A DNA stretch of 64,000 bases from Telmatactis stephensoni (Eukaryota; Cnidaria; Anthozoa; Actiniaria; Isophelliidae), in contig JALIZF010001759.1 in the NCBI GenBank assembly GCA_029948255.1, positions 293,501 to 357,500 on the forward strand, written 5' to 3'. Shown here in pieces: positions 1 through 12,216 of the stretch (position 1 is its first letter; each line of letters opens with the position of its first letter). The position numbers and the translations under genes were made by a program. Below the pieces are notes generated by a model, which was not told where the DNA came from, ran no database searches, and saw only the letters and a program-made list of their open reading frames with translations.

Positions 1-52
1 AAGGAAGGAAGGAAGGAAGGAAGGAAGGAAGGAAGGAAGGAAGGAAGGAAGG
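1..52. repeat. (GGAA)n microsatellite
   Basis: Pure tetranucleotide array at the window edge, so its full length is unknown. A second array of the same unit lies at 56561-56624, upstream of the MAM-protease exons. Confidence 0.95.
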
Positions 53-102
53 TAAACAGTCTATGCTTATTTGTAAACTTTGTACACGGCGTTCATCCAC
101 AG

Positions 103-1428
103 AAAAATCCACTACAACAAAAGTGTTGACAACAACACAAGCTTATGAAACTACTACTGAAGGTATAAAATCATCACCGTTAGAGCATAGATTACTCAAC
201 TTTCTAGCTTCATTCTCCGCTGGGGAGGGGGAGGGAAATAATGTTGAAGAACGCTTTTATCTGAAAAATATAGGCCGGCTCGCAGTACTTCGATGACAGG
301 TTTGCTAGTTAAACTATTCTGTAATCCTAACATGCGCTATTCCTTGGTAAATGTCGTCCCTTCATAACATTTTCGACAGTCTCAGTTTTAGGTGAACCGA
401 AATTTAAAATGACTCCCTAATGTATTCAGTGGGAATACCACTGAATACCAGACTGATTCGAGTCTCGGATGAGACGAAATGGATATATCTTTATAAGCTG
501 TAACACATTCAGTGACTATTCAGTCCAATCGCATCTTATCCACATTTTTTTTTTGTTTTCGTCCATAATGCTATGGAAATGTTTTATTTTAGAACCAGTT
601 ATAACTGAGAAGCCAGAACCTACATCTATGATAACTGAAGAAATCCCAACAGAAATTCCATACGGTAAAGCCACATCTACACGGGCAAGTTCTCTTTGAC
701 AAGTTTTTCTCAACAAGTGTAGACGTGTAGATGACGAAAAATTGGTCATGTTTTCCTTTTTAAGTTGCCTTGTCGAAAAGCTGGCGTATCAGTTTTTACC
801 TTGTCAGGGAATACTTGTGTCAAGGTAAAGATTTGGTCCGCGTGTGAACGGACAGCAAGGGAACATGACGAGTATATTCAGTTCAAATTGCAAAGCATAT
901 TTAGGGCACAAAGAAACTTGTCAAGGAAAATTTGGTTGTCGTCTACACAAGGACGTTTGTCCTTGACAAAGACAAGGTCAAAGGAAGACTTCTTGATTTG
1001 TCTACAAGAGCAAGAAAAACTTGTCAAAGAAAACTTGCTCGTGAAGATGCGTCTAAAGAGTAGCACGTGACTTAAGCACTAGCCAGCGTCCCACTGTAAA
1101 CATCGAATCATATTAGACGATTCTCACTTTGGAGGTCCTAAGGCCTTGACGCACGATGCAACGTTTCTTGGGACATTGCGTATAACAGTAGTGTGTCCAC
1201 TGCTTCAACTGCATGTTACGCGTCAACGTTACAGTAAAAATTTAAGCTGAAGATTTGCTTTCAAACATTTCATTTTAGTTGAAATGAATGAATTTAGTCT
1301 AGCTGATAATCGTACTGATTTTTATAGTGATAAGTGCAGAAATGGAATTATATCAAGAATGGAATGACGATTACGAAATCAAAAGTAGCAAAGCTTTTAA
1401 AGATCTAAAAATTCCACTGGAAGAAAAG
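103..1428 (+). CDS. Partial gene: Thr/Pro/Glu-rich stalk exons plus start of a SEA-like domain
   Basis: Three exons with consensus splice sites fit together in phase: 103-162 (60 bp, phase 1 to 1), 593-664 (72 bp, phase 1 to 1) and 1328-1428 (101 bp, phase 1 to 0). The first two encode Thr-, Glu- and Pro-rich residues (for example TTTKVLTTTQ and ITEKPEPTSMITEE), typical of O-glycosylated extracellular stalks. The third encodes AEMELYQEWNDDYEIKSS followed by KAFKDL. This resembles the first strand of SEA domains, where a hydrophobic/charged strand is followed by an S/T-x-A-F-x-x-L helix. SEA domains sit beside mucin-like stalks in membrane and secreted proteins. The 5' exons lie off the window. 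No exon completing the SEA domain is visible before the transposon at 2013. Exon structure is seen; the SEA call is inference. Confidence 0.55.
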
Positions 1429-2012
1429 GTAACTGAACTTCCTTGTTAAATGTAACCTTAGCGAGTTGACTTATTGCGTTACGTGTTTGTTTAATCTCTT
1501 TGATACATCTATCAATAAAGCTCGCTGGTTTCGATATGTTAGCGCTAAATGCAAGTCTGCGGTTATTGATAGGAAAATGGGACGGTAGCAGGTCATTCCA
1601 ATTACCTATGTGGAAACCAGACCTCAATGAAAGATCAACTCAGAATACCATATGCCGAGTGTATTTTATTTCATTTTTTGCTGTTAGATTGGCTGAAATA
1701 TTCAGTAATTATACTATGCCGTTAAACAAAATCTAAAGGAAATTAAGATAATTACTAATTATTATATGACCAATATCTCTTTTCAATTAAAATAATCTAC
1801 AGATGAGATTTGGTCCGCCACTGCTCCCAATCAGATAGTTCAGTAGAGCATCAGGCTAGATCTTCTGGTTCAAATCGCGCTCGGCCTAGAGCTTTTCTAA
1901 TCGACTACTTAATAAAAATCGAGGTTCGATTGACACTGGTTACCAATATCTATATTTCACGGTTTAATTGAAATCACTCTACTTTCATTAGGCCTGGTTC
2001 ACACAGCGACAT
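1429..2012. other. Non-coding flank left of the large transposon
   Basis: Intron or intergenic sequence with no supported exon on either strand. It holds the decayed tRNA-like SINE head at about 1826-1890. Its last 20 bases (GGCCTGGTTCACACAGCGAC-type sequence) look like the end of a short inverted-repeat element, which suggests the large transposon sits next to or inside another repeat. Confidence 0.5.
1826..1890 (+). repeat. Degenerate tRNA-derived SINE head
   Basis: An A-box-like TAGTTCAGTAGAGC and a B-box-like GGTTCAAATC are spaced as in a tRNA gene. The acceptor and anticodon stems do not pair well, so this is a SINE head and not a working tRNA. Confidence 0.55.
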
Positions 2013-2663
2013 CACAGGCTTACCATCCTCAACGTTTGTGAATGGGGTTAGTTCCCGTTTAGTGGGTTTGGGATCCCTGTGTTGTAATTCAACCCCTTGT
2101 TTGGTAGTTGAAAGCATGAGTTTAATTTTGCCTCTGAAAAGCTTTCTTTTTCTAATCGATTCTTCGAAAGTTTGTTAGAAATAAAGATTAATAGTTACTG
2201 AACACTTCTGGCTAGTTTCTTGGGGGGTTTGAGGCGTATTTACTTAGTTTGAGGCCGTTGAGTTTTGAGCTGCGTTTCCACATACAGAAAAGACAACAAG
2301 GTAGGCAACTTCGGCGACTCAAATCATCCACCGTGGCTCACAAACCACGCAAAAAATCAAACTTGCCTTCGTCGGTCGGTATTCAGCGCTCGGCACGTCA
2401 AACTAGATACATCTAGCGACTACTGCAGCGAGTTTGAGAGAAATCGGTCACGAAGAACAGCCTGAAATACGGGCCCGAATTTCTTCAACTGTGGTAAATT
2501 TCGAATGTTCCGATGATCTGTACTGACCTGGAGGACCAATGGAATCCCAAGAATGTGTTTAGGTGGCGAACTCGCCACTTAGCCCTCCCCCACATAGCTA
2601 TAAGTCAACCAACTCACCGTACCACTGACCGCAGATTTGTCACTTCCGTTCAATAACCGGAAC
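2013..2663 (+). repeat. Left terminal inverted repeat (651 bp)
   Basis: Reverse complement of 11439-12089. It contains a smaller GTGGCGAA/CTCGCCAC-type palindrome near 2565-2580 and a 66-codon open frame at 2265-2465 that recurs with the same translation in the other arm. Homology stops at 2663, just before the helicase gene. Confidence 0.95.
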
Positions 2664-2836
2664 CGAATCCTATCCAATCATATTTAAGAAATCTTGATGT
2701 CTTGAAATTTATGCCAAGTTGCGAACTTCTCACCTTTCAACTTCTGTCATTTTTCGCGGCAGTAAATTTTAGGCTTACAAGTTGTTTGATTCTGTATTTT
2801 AAGGTATTTGTGACTTTTGTTTTCAATCAAAATGTA

Positions 2837-5800
2837 ATGGAACCGTTGTATTTGACTGCTGAACAGCAGCAGTGTGTCCAAAGAGCTCTCGAAGGACACA
2901 ATTTCCTAATTTATGGTGAGGCCGGCACGGGAAAATCACAAGTCATTTGCCAGATTGTTAAAGAGAAATGTCAGCCACAGAAAATTCAAGTTATATGTTC
3001 AACCGGAATCGCTTGTGAAGTATTTAAGAAGAAAAACCAAAGGATTCCTGTCAACCCTATCACTATACATTCGTTCCTTGGAATAGGAACTGCTCAAGGT
3101 TCCTATGAGAGCATCGTTAATAAGGCAACAAACAATGTCCAAGTTCGTCAAAGACTTCTGGAAGTGGACTGCGTCATTTGGGACGAGTGTTCAATGGGCA
3201 GTGCTCGTCTTCTTGAGCTCTTTCACGGCATTTCATCAGAAGTACGACAGTCAACGAAGGCTTTTGGTGGCATACAGACCATCATCGTTGGTGACTGGTG
3301 CCAACTTAAACCTGTAGGCGACAAGTTTGACGAAGGCTCGATGATGTTTACGTCGCAAATATACGACTTCTTAATCCCGCACACTATCACCCTAACAGTA
3401 CTCCACAGACAAGATGGGGTAAGCGAAGAACCTTTTATCAAATTACTCAGGGAACTTAGGGTCGGTAAATGCTCTTTAGACTCCATCATGTTTATTGGCG
3501 GCAGGTTAAGGAATCAACTGCAGGACAAGGACGATACGGTACACCTATATTTCACCAATGCCCTTGTGGATGCCCACAATGGCCAACGCCTGACTAGACT
3601 GGATGGTGATCGTTTGGATTTTAAGGCTAGAGATTCCGGAGATGTGAATGGATTGAGATGCCCTGCTCCAGCCACATCATATTTCAAACCCGGAGCTCCC
3701 ATTATGTGCCTCTACAACATCAGTGGTTGTCTACATAATGGGACCCGTGGAACATTTGTGAAAAAAATCGACGAGAACTCAGCTATTATCAATGTTAATG
3801 GAGGAGACTATGTTGTCAAAAGAGTAGCCTGGTACAATGTTGATAACCAAGGAAATATTATAGGGTCTAGATTGCAGATACCTTTAAAACTTTATTGGGC
3901 ATCAACAGTCCATAAATCCCAAGGTCTCCAGTTAGACAATGCTGTAGTGCATTCATCCTTTGAGTTCACTGCAGGGTTATTGTATACTGCATTCTCTAGA
4001 GTAAGATCTGGTGACAATTTGAGGGTAGAGAACTTTAGTCCACTACACATCATAGACAGAAAAGATGAGATTGACACATGCCATGATCATCTTTCAGTCT
4101 ACTATTTCTCTTCTGATGAAAAATGTGAATGGTGTACGAGGGATGTTCCTGAAAGAGATCGCTGTACAAATACCTGTATTTTAGATACAGTCAATGATGA
4201 GCTAGATGACAATGAAATAATGGCAGCCATAGAAAATCTCTTTGAAAGTGATGAAGCTAATGAAAGTGCTGATGATGAAAGCAACACAAACAATCCTACT
4301 CTGGAAGATGTTCTTGAAACATTTGAGGAAAAGGATTCCATTTTTGGTGCTACCCCTGAAAACTATGATTATGAAAAACTGTTGTCATCATTTATTGGTC
4401 CAACAGATGATAATGATCCATGGAACTTTGGTCTGAAAAAAAATGAGGCTGTCAATCTGCTCAGAGCAGTTTTGCCAAAATTTGAAATAGTAATCAAGAT
4501 TGTATGGCATAAAGTATTCCATCTGTTGGAGAAACATCTCTGTGAAAATGTGTCAGAAATAAGAATGACGACTGCCCACATTAAAGAGCTGATGCAGAAA
4601 GCATGGGACATAAATCGCTCTGCTGAGTACAAGTCATGTCTTCAGTTGCTTTTTCAGCCTTCCACTGAGGCAAAGCCACTTCCACTATCAGAAGTGCAGA
4701 TTAGTATTGGGACAGAAATCGTACAAATTGTCACCCAAACACTTGTTGGTATGGTTGCCGAAGCTGCAAGGGAAAAATGCCAAAATGAATGTGCTACATT
4801 TGATGTTAATAAGATGGATAACACAGGAAAAGGGAAGGTTCGTTTTGTGGGAGCATGGGCTGTGAGTAGGGTTTTGAAGAACAGCAGAAAGAACATTGGG
4901 AAGTCAATGTACAAAGAGTCTACAAAAACAAGTAAATCTTTGCTGAAGGAAATGGAAATTGTCAAGGCTCTAGAAGGCGTGGTGATTGTGCCATATGAGA
5001 TTTTGAATTCTTTGACAAAATACCCAGAGACTCTTGATGTCACTGAATCTCGTCAATATCGTTCACGTGGACTGATTCATATTAGTGACACCTGCTATGA
5101 AGTCATGCTTTTACTAGAGCAGAAGAGAGCAAATCTTCTGAATGCAGAAATGTTAAGACAACATGGGGAGAATCTCGTGGACGTATCAAAGAAAGTGATT
5201 CACAAGGATACAGAACTGACCAATAAATGGCTAGAGATTTTCACACAGACAGATGTAGAGGTAATAAATTCAACATTTGAGTTTTATTGGAGTTTGTTGA
5301 ATATATTTTAGTCAAATATATATTAAAATATGATAGAACAGTTTTTGTATGCCTGTACAAAATAGCGGTTCTACAGCACACCAGCTGGCCACAAAAGGAT
5401 TTTTGATTGTTTTAATTATGACAACCAGGTATACTGTCTCATACATGGTTCAGCACTGTCCATTTCACAGTCATGCAAAAACTGCTCCAATTCAAACATA
5501 GACTACCACATGCATGCTAGTATACTACTGATGTTTTATCTTAGGCTATATTATTGTCAGTGATATACAATGTATTATTTATATATAATAATATGTAACT
5601 ATTGGTGTCTGAGGGGAGCCCACTGTAGCTTCACCATACCTTAATTATTACTTCATTTTTCAGTTGTTCAAGTACAAATTAAATTTAATGTAAACCACCT
5701 CAGGCATCTAGGTATATTGCTAGAGCATAGCCAATATGCTGCCATCTACTGTAGCCTCATTTATAATGTCAATGTCAATATGCAATGATCAATGTGCCTT

Positions 5801-6371
5801 ATATAGCTTAAGTCAAATCTGAATTTGTTTAATTATATATCTGCATTGTAACAATAATAAATTTTTGAAATTTCTCTGTCAGGGCTGTATTGCGAAGGAA
5901 ATTCTTTCCAGAGTCATTGACCATTATCTCAATATGGGAGCTAGTCAGTTTCTAAGGGATTTCCGCCAACAGTGGCAACTAAAGAAATCCATTGCCCATA
6001 GAAATATGGTAATGCTGAGGAAAGAAAAGTGTGAAAAGAAAAAAGCCAAGGTCCCACTGGAAGATGTTAAAAGTGATGCCTCACCACAAAAAGTGTATTC
6101 ACACGAGCGTCTTAAAAGTTTGAATGTCAAGTTTGGGAGTGTTGTTTTTGCTACTGTCTACACAAGGCGTGAACTGATTCAGCTATGCCTGAGCTATGGG
6201 ATACATGTCACTTCAAGGTTAAACAAGACCCAGTTAAGTGCTAAATTAGCTTCTGCTCTGTCTGAAAACAGTGGAATACCATATCCATGGAATATCCTTG
6301 CTGATGAGCTAAGATCACAACCTCTTGCAAATGGAATTGGTTTGAGAATATTCAGAAATCGAAGTAATTAA
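2837..6371 (+). CDS. PIF1-like SF1 helicase encoded by the transposon
   Basis: Two exons, 2837-5260 and 5883-6371, join in phase 0 (donor GAG|GTAATA, acceptor CTGTCAG|GGC) into about 970 residues. I chose the ATG at 2837 because the helicase domain begins at once; an in-frame ATG at 2711 would add 42 hydrophobic residues. Visible SF1/PIF1 motifs are Walker A GEAGTGKS (27-34), Walker B DECS (116-119), motif III GDWCQLKPV (152-160) and the VHKSQG motif (358-363), followed by YTAFSRVRSGDNLRV. PIF1-family enzymes unwind DNA 5' to 3' using ATP. The central part is acidic. The second exon has a Lys-rich stretch and a LIQLCLSYGI...LNKTQLSAKLASAL segment resembling a SAP DNA-binding motif. The frame is open throughout. 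A role in replication or repair during transposition is inference. Confidence 0.88.
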
Positions 6372-7081
6372 TTTTAAAAGGTAATTCTGTTTGGAAACTT
6401 TGTGTTCATGTTTTAATTAAATTTTAAGAGGTCCCTGCTAAAACGGCATATTAAATCAGCATATCAGTGACTGCACTGATCAAACACTGAAATTCTACTT
6501 TGAAAATACAATTTTTATGGCCGAAAATGTATACTTTGATCAAAAATCACATGCAGCTTGCATTGTTTTTGCAATGATGTCTTCAACTTTTTTTGAATTT
6601 TAAAGCTGGAGTGACTGATAATACTGAAGTTTTTAAAATCATATGCAAAATCAGACAGCCATGAGCTCACTTCCATAAAATATGAAAATTAAAAATAGAA
6701 ATCCTAAAGAAATACAGATTGAAGATATTTACTGTCTTAGGTATAATAATGTTTCTAAAGATCATAATTATTCAATCATATGGTCTGAGGTGTTTTGAGT
6801 ACTTCAAGAAAAATTGATTGTTTTTTTAATAAATTGATGGAAGCCATACAAATTGACTATACGTCTAGCAAACTGTTTGGATGACTGAAATTGCAAGATT
6901 TTGAAATTTGCAGTAGACTGGACCTGGAAATGATTTTTTCAGTTTCTAATAATTACCAATTTGCCTCAAGAACAGTCCAAATTGAAATTAAGCATGATTC
7001 ATAAGTTAGAAAAATGGCACATTTTGGGTCAAAGGGATATGAATCCCAGTATCGATGCCTAAAAATTAATTATGTACAAAT
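6372..7081. other. Spacer between the convergent helicase and transposase genes
   Basis: AT-rich sequence with no supported gene. Both genes terminate into it, so it probably holds both 3' untranslated regions. Confidence 0.6.
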
Positions 7082-10000
7082 CTATAAATTTGTTTTTCTT
7101 TTCTTAAAAGGGTGATCCACTGGGAGACCAGCATGTGGTAGGCTCTCCTTGTTCCCTCTAGTGTTGCCTTTTGAGCTTACAGCATCTTGACCAATGTTTA
7201 CAGCTGTAATTGCTGAGCCATACGAAAGGTAAGTAGGATGATCATTCTGTCCATTCGAACCTCTGACTTGACAAAAAATGTTCTCAACAACATCTTGATT
7301 TATGATTACTGGTTTGATAGTAGCTGTGCCAGGAAAAGCATTGCATTTGATATGCACAACCTGCTCTAAGCCAATAATCATAGCTCTAAGATCAAACCAA
7401 AGTTTATCTGAGATAAATTCTTTAGGAGTGCTTACACTACCCTTCCAATCAGTCATGTGCTCTAGGAATTCTTTTGCTCTGACAATTCGGGCATCATAGC
7501 ATGATGATAGCTTATCTTTCCTCGTGAACAAATCTATAAGCTCGCTTGTAAACTGCAATAACTTTATTGACTCATCTAGCTGTTGTGCTTGTACCCTTTT
7601 GCCTTGATCGATTAGATGAGTCTTGAATTGCTGTTGTCAAGATAAAATATCAGTTATATAATTTAGTATTAACCCAATCAAACTGCAAAGGTGGAGGTTG
7701 GGGAGAGAGCTTATTCATTCATTCAATCATTCGCTCATTCATTCATTCACATACATATCTTTCTGTCTGTCTATTTGTTTATTGATTTCATTTGTTTATG
7801 CATGTCTTTAATCTCACTGTTATTTATTTAATATTTATTTTTTTATTTTTTTATTTAATTGATATTTAACTGTCAATCTTATTTGGTTTACAGGTTGAGG
7901 TTCTTATTGATGTTACTGTTCTCCAGACAAGTTCTTGGTTGCTGTTCTATAAAAACAAGTGATTTAAATAGTAAATTAATTAACGAGCACTCTAGAAACA
8001 GTGCTAGGTTGATGTTCAATGACTTTTATATAATCATTATTATACAATTTAATAGATTCATATAACAAATTTATGGTACATGATAGTGTAGCACATGATT
8101 AATTACACTTAAGTCTTACTTGCATAAGGTACAGCATCCTTTTATCCAAAAGATCTTCAGCTAGCTTGTTTCTCATTCTTGATTTTGGGTTCAGGTTGAA
8201 ATGATCATCTGTAAGGTGCTCATTCACCTTGATGGAGTGCTCCTGCTGATCCCAGTGATAGGCATCTTTCCAATGCTGAAAGAGTATGCTGTTACCATTT
8301 ACAACCAAGTGTCGAGTGCTCTTTTCTTTTGTTGTACTTTTTTCTAGGTTGTTGCGTAGTTTTTTAAAGTTGTGCTGAAAATGAATGAATTTTTTAGATG
8401 AATTTTAAAAATTCTAAAAATATTTATTACTGTAGGTGGAGGAGGGTTTGTGTGTTAGACACTGACCTATAAAAGAGGGATAAAGTTATTAAGTTTTGCA
8501 ACATAAATATATATACCTTGCAGTCGAGCATTACAACCAGTTCCTTGCCATTGTGCATATTGTATGCTACAAAGTTGTGTTTCATTGGGTCTGAACCATT
8601 TGGGAAGAGAAGTTTTACAAAAGACCTGTTTGGCTCTCCCCCATCACATACAAGCCAATATATTCTAAATTTAGAAGCAAAAGCATTGGTTAGAGATAAA
8701 TAGATTAAATGAATTTATATATATATATATATCAGATGGTACACAGGTGCAAAAAAATTACAAGTTTTCTCTGACCACAGTATGAAAAAAATTTATAGGA
8801 AGAGAGAAAATCTCAATATTCTTTATTTGTAGGGATCTCTTTAATTAAAGATTTATAACAATACAAAATTGTGCAAGTGACCTTTGATCAAACCCTGGAT
8901 TCTCCTTTTGATTTATAAGATCTTTGAGGAGAACATAGGATTTGATCACATATCACTTATTCAATATTGAAGCAAACTGCTTTAATTATGACTTTGATTT
9001 GGTACCTGAAACCAAATCTTTGACATAGTTCAACTCCTCTCCAAAATTCCTCTAGCAATGACACAGCTGGCATAGTTTTTACTGGGAAATGTGATAAAGC
9101 AAAGCGAAAACCACTGTCTGTCACCAAGCAAAACTGCATCACTTTGGTAGCAATGTCAATTTCATCTTTTCCTGTTTTGTAAAAAAGTTCAAACAAGATG
9201 ATTTGGAACCAGAATAGAAAAGAATACTTTGCAATAGAAAAAAAAGTAATTGGCAACATTATTATAGAACAGAGAAGGGCAGATTGATAAAGTGACCTTT
9301 TTATAACAAATAAGTGTTTGGCTACATTCTCAACTAATGTATTATTGATGAGACCATATACCATTAATTAAAAACTGGGTATCTTCATATGTCTTCCCAA
9401 GTGTCACTGCACCAACAAGCTTTTTCTGTCCATTCACTGAGGAAAATTGTAAGTCTTCCTGTGATAATTCAAATCAATAAAATTAATTCAGAAGTTTGGT
9501 TACATTAAGAATGTATATATATTCTCAATGTATTTAATAATTTGGTTACTGATTGTTGTTGCTGTTGTTGATGATGATGATTTTGTTGTTGTTGTTGTTG
9601 TTGGGTATAATTGTTGACCTTGACATGTAGTACAATTACCTGGATTGCAATTTCATCAAATATCAGTCCTGACCACCGCTGCTCTTCATTCAGACCCAAG
9701 TTCTTAGCTTCTTTAGCACACCATTTGAAAACTTCATAGTCCCAGCCAGATTTAGGAGGGATTGCATTTTTGTAATACCTATTTTGGAAAGCCACAGTCA
9801 TGTATATCAGCTACAGTAGTAAATAATCTGCATGCATTTTCTATCTGATGTCTCTATATCAGTATCTTAAAGATATTATCTTTTGTGTACATTTATATTT
9901 ACCTAATTAATCTTTTGCTTGGTAAAATTAGATGTTGTTTTATTGTGTCGAATGCCTTTGGGGAAGTGCAGTAAATGTCCAAACACAATCTTATGATTCT

Positions 10001-11384
10001 GTCAAAAGAAACAAAAAAGCACAATACAGCTATACCGTAAATGATTGATAGATAGATTGAGTAATAAAATTGAGATGCATATAGAATGAAATGAAAGTTT
10101 AGAGAAATCCCAGGAGTGGTGATCGTTTGGTCTAATAATTTTCCCTTAAACAAAGGATAAAAAAATTCTCAGTCATAATGGGATAATGATTTGTACTCCA
10201 ATCATCCACAAAATGATTGATTGATTAAACATTTCTATAGAAATCAAACTTTTTACTCACTTAGGATGCCATCTGTATCCTTGATTGGATGAACTTTTCA
10301 ATGCCATACTTTGTTGTTGTAATAAAAGTGCCATATCTCCACTCACTTTACTATGATCGATATTCTCTAGCATCGCCATGTAGTCTTGATGGTCTTCTTG
10401 GTCGACTATTAGACATTCTGAATTAAATTTTCCTCTCCAATATTCCTCTCTCTTTTTTGACTTCTTTAATTCATATTGGTAGTCAGTTAGTTTCTTTGCT
10501 TTTTCATTTTCGCCTAGCAGGTTGTTTTTTACTTTTTTTGATTCAGCATATATTTCTTTGCGTCGGTGTAAAAGTTTTTCCACGTGCCTACAAGAGGTAC
10601 AAACACGTTCTGATTTTGGTACAAGCTGATGGCATTCAGTTGACATGAACATCTTTGAACCATTTACTTCTACAGAAAAACATTTACTATCTGAAGATGG
10701 ATTGCGCACCACCAAGGCATTGTGATCACTGTACAAAATTCCATCACACAGCTGAAACTCTTCCAAGAAATTTAAAAGTTCCTCAATATTTCTCAAGGAA
10801 ACAGTCGTATTACAACCAAATAAATGAGTACCATCAAGGACTTTTCCAAAAAGGCAGTCGATCGTAAAGTTCGTAATGTTTTCTGGATCAACAGTCATGT
10901 TCAAACTGAACTCTCGTCCATTAACCTCTATATTCGTAAGTTTGGTCAAATGCATCTTGCCATCATTTCGCTCCGTTCTAACAATCCATCCATGCTGATC
11001 TAAGCTACTCATATTTGATGAGTTGCCTGGCATTTTCCTCGATATATTCAGGTAACAAAGAATTCGTTTTCCATTCGACCTCAGCTTTGTCGCTCGAACA
11101 TCAAGACCAAACAAGTCCTGCAGCAATCTGAGAATTGAATTTTTGTGTAGATTAAAGCTGAGATTTTCTTTTTCGGAATTAAACTCAGACAAAATGTCAT
11201 TCAATTCGATTACAGAACCCATCGATCTCTGATACTTTTGATGTATCCTACAAGGGATCAAAACGATAATAGACTTAGTTAACAGTTAATTTAACGGTTA
11301 AAATTTTAAATATTAAAATACTTACCACCATCTAGCGCAGTTTGGAATCAGGTTTTGCTTCTTTGCGTTTTTTTCGATCTCCAT
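7082..11384 (-). CDS. P/THAP9-like transposase, nine exons, one frameshift
   Basis: Minus-strand exons with consensus splice sites: 11384-11326, 11247-10261, 9998-9903, 9778-9640, 9458-9362, 9171-9006, 8664-8517, 8373-8120 and 7630-7082. Phases agree at every junction, giving about 831 residues. Family hallmarks are FDEIAIQ (candidate catalytic Asp near 422), GAVTLGKTYEDTQF, FRFALSHFPV, VCDGGEPNRSF (Asp near 522), HNFKKLRNNL, and VVENIFCQVRG with NDHPT (Glu near 765). This order matches the RNase-H-like core of P-element and THAP9 transposases. A CTSC...HRRKE segment and a Lys/Glu-rich coiled coil precede the core. No N-terminal THAP (C2CH) zinc finger is visible. In exon 8 an A-run near 8341 has five A where six would keep the frame, so the copy is shifted by one base there: a real lesion or an assembly error. 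Confidence 0.85.
9551..9603. repeat. CAA/TTG-rich microsatellite in a transposase intron
   Basis: Short imperfect (GTT)n run between transposase exons 4 and 5. It makes a spurious Gln/His-rich reading frame on the minus strand. Confidence 0.8.
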
Positions 11385-11438
11385 TTTAGAAGGAAAACTT
11401 TTCGATCAGCTGTTACTGTTTTCAAATTTCAAACAGCC

Positions 11439-12089
11439 GTTCCGGTTATTGAACGGAAGTGACAAATCTGCGGTCAGTGGTACGGTGAGTTGGTTGACTT
11501 ATAGCTATGTGGGGGAGGGCTAAGTGGCGAGTTCGCCACCTAAACACATTCTTGGGATTCCATTGGTCCTCCAGGTCAGTACAGATCATCGGAACATTCG
11601 AAATTTACCACAGTTGAAGAAATTCGGGCCCGTATTTCAGGCTGTTCTTCGTGACCGATTTCTCTCAAACTCGCTGCAGTAGTCGCTAGATGTATCTAGT
11701 TTGACGTGCCGAGCGCTGAATACCGACCGACGAAGGCAAGTTTGATTTTTTGCGTGGTTTGTGAGCCACGGTGGATGATTTGAGTCGCCGAAGTTGCCTA
11801 CCTTGTTGTCTTTTCTGTATGTGGAAACGCAGCTCAAAACTCAACGGCCTCAAACTAAGTAAATACGCCTCAAACCCCCCAAGAAACTAGCCAGAAGTGT
11901 TCAGTAACTATTAATCTTTATTTCTAACAAACTTTCGAAGAATCGATTAGAAAAAGAAAGCTTTTCAGAGGCAAAATTAAACTCATGCTTTCAACTACCA
12001 AACAAGGGGTTGAATTACAACACAGGGATCCCAAACCCACTAAACGGGAACTAACCCCATTCACAAACGTTGAGGATGGTAAGCCTGTG
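11439..12089 (-). repeat. Right terminal inverted repeat (651 bp)
   Basis: Inverted copy of 2013-2663. It carries the upstream region of the transposase gene, whose start codon (11384) lies 55 bp inside the arm. Its outer edge is 128 bp from the last visible TAF8 exon. Confidence 0.95.
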
Positions 12090-12216
12090 CTTAAATTCAT
12101 TTCTTTATCTTTTGTATGCACTACTTATAAATATAAATAATGTTGCTTAACGATCCTTAACTCTTGGTACCAAATTAAAAAAGGCTAAAGGTATGCCACA
12201 CTTTATAGTTACTTAC

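Larger units (their letters stand above)
2013..12089. mobile_element. 10.1-kb P/THAP9-like DNA transposon carrying a PIF1-like helicase
   Basis: The element is bounded by two inverted copies of a 651-bp sequence (2013-2663 and 11439-12089). Both start with CACAGGCTTACCATCC at the outside. Matching coordinates sum to 14102 across the arms I compared, so no net indel separates them. Inside are two convergent spliced genes: helicase (2837-6371, plus) and transposase (7082-11384, minus). Each starts within about 200 bp of the inner edge of an arm, so the arms probably supply both promoters. The flanks (left ...AGCGACAT, right CTTAAATT...) show no target duplication. P elements normally make 8-bp duplications. 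The superfamily call rests on the transposase; the helicase cargo is unusual for it. Confidence 0.85.

Noticed and set aside
2265..2465. 66-codon open frame repeated in both transposon arms
   Set aside because: It recurs only because the arms are copies; no motif, splice or start context supports a protein.
2013..12089. Kolobok assignment because TTAA follows the right end
   Set aside because: No TTAA borders the left end, and the transposase motifs fit the P/THAP9 group.
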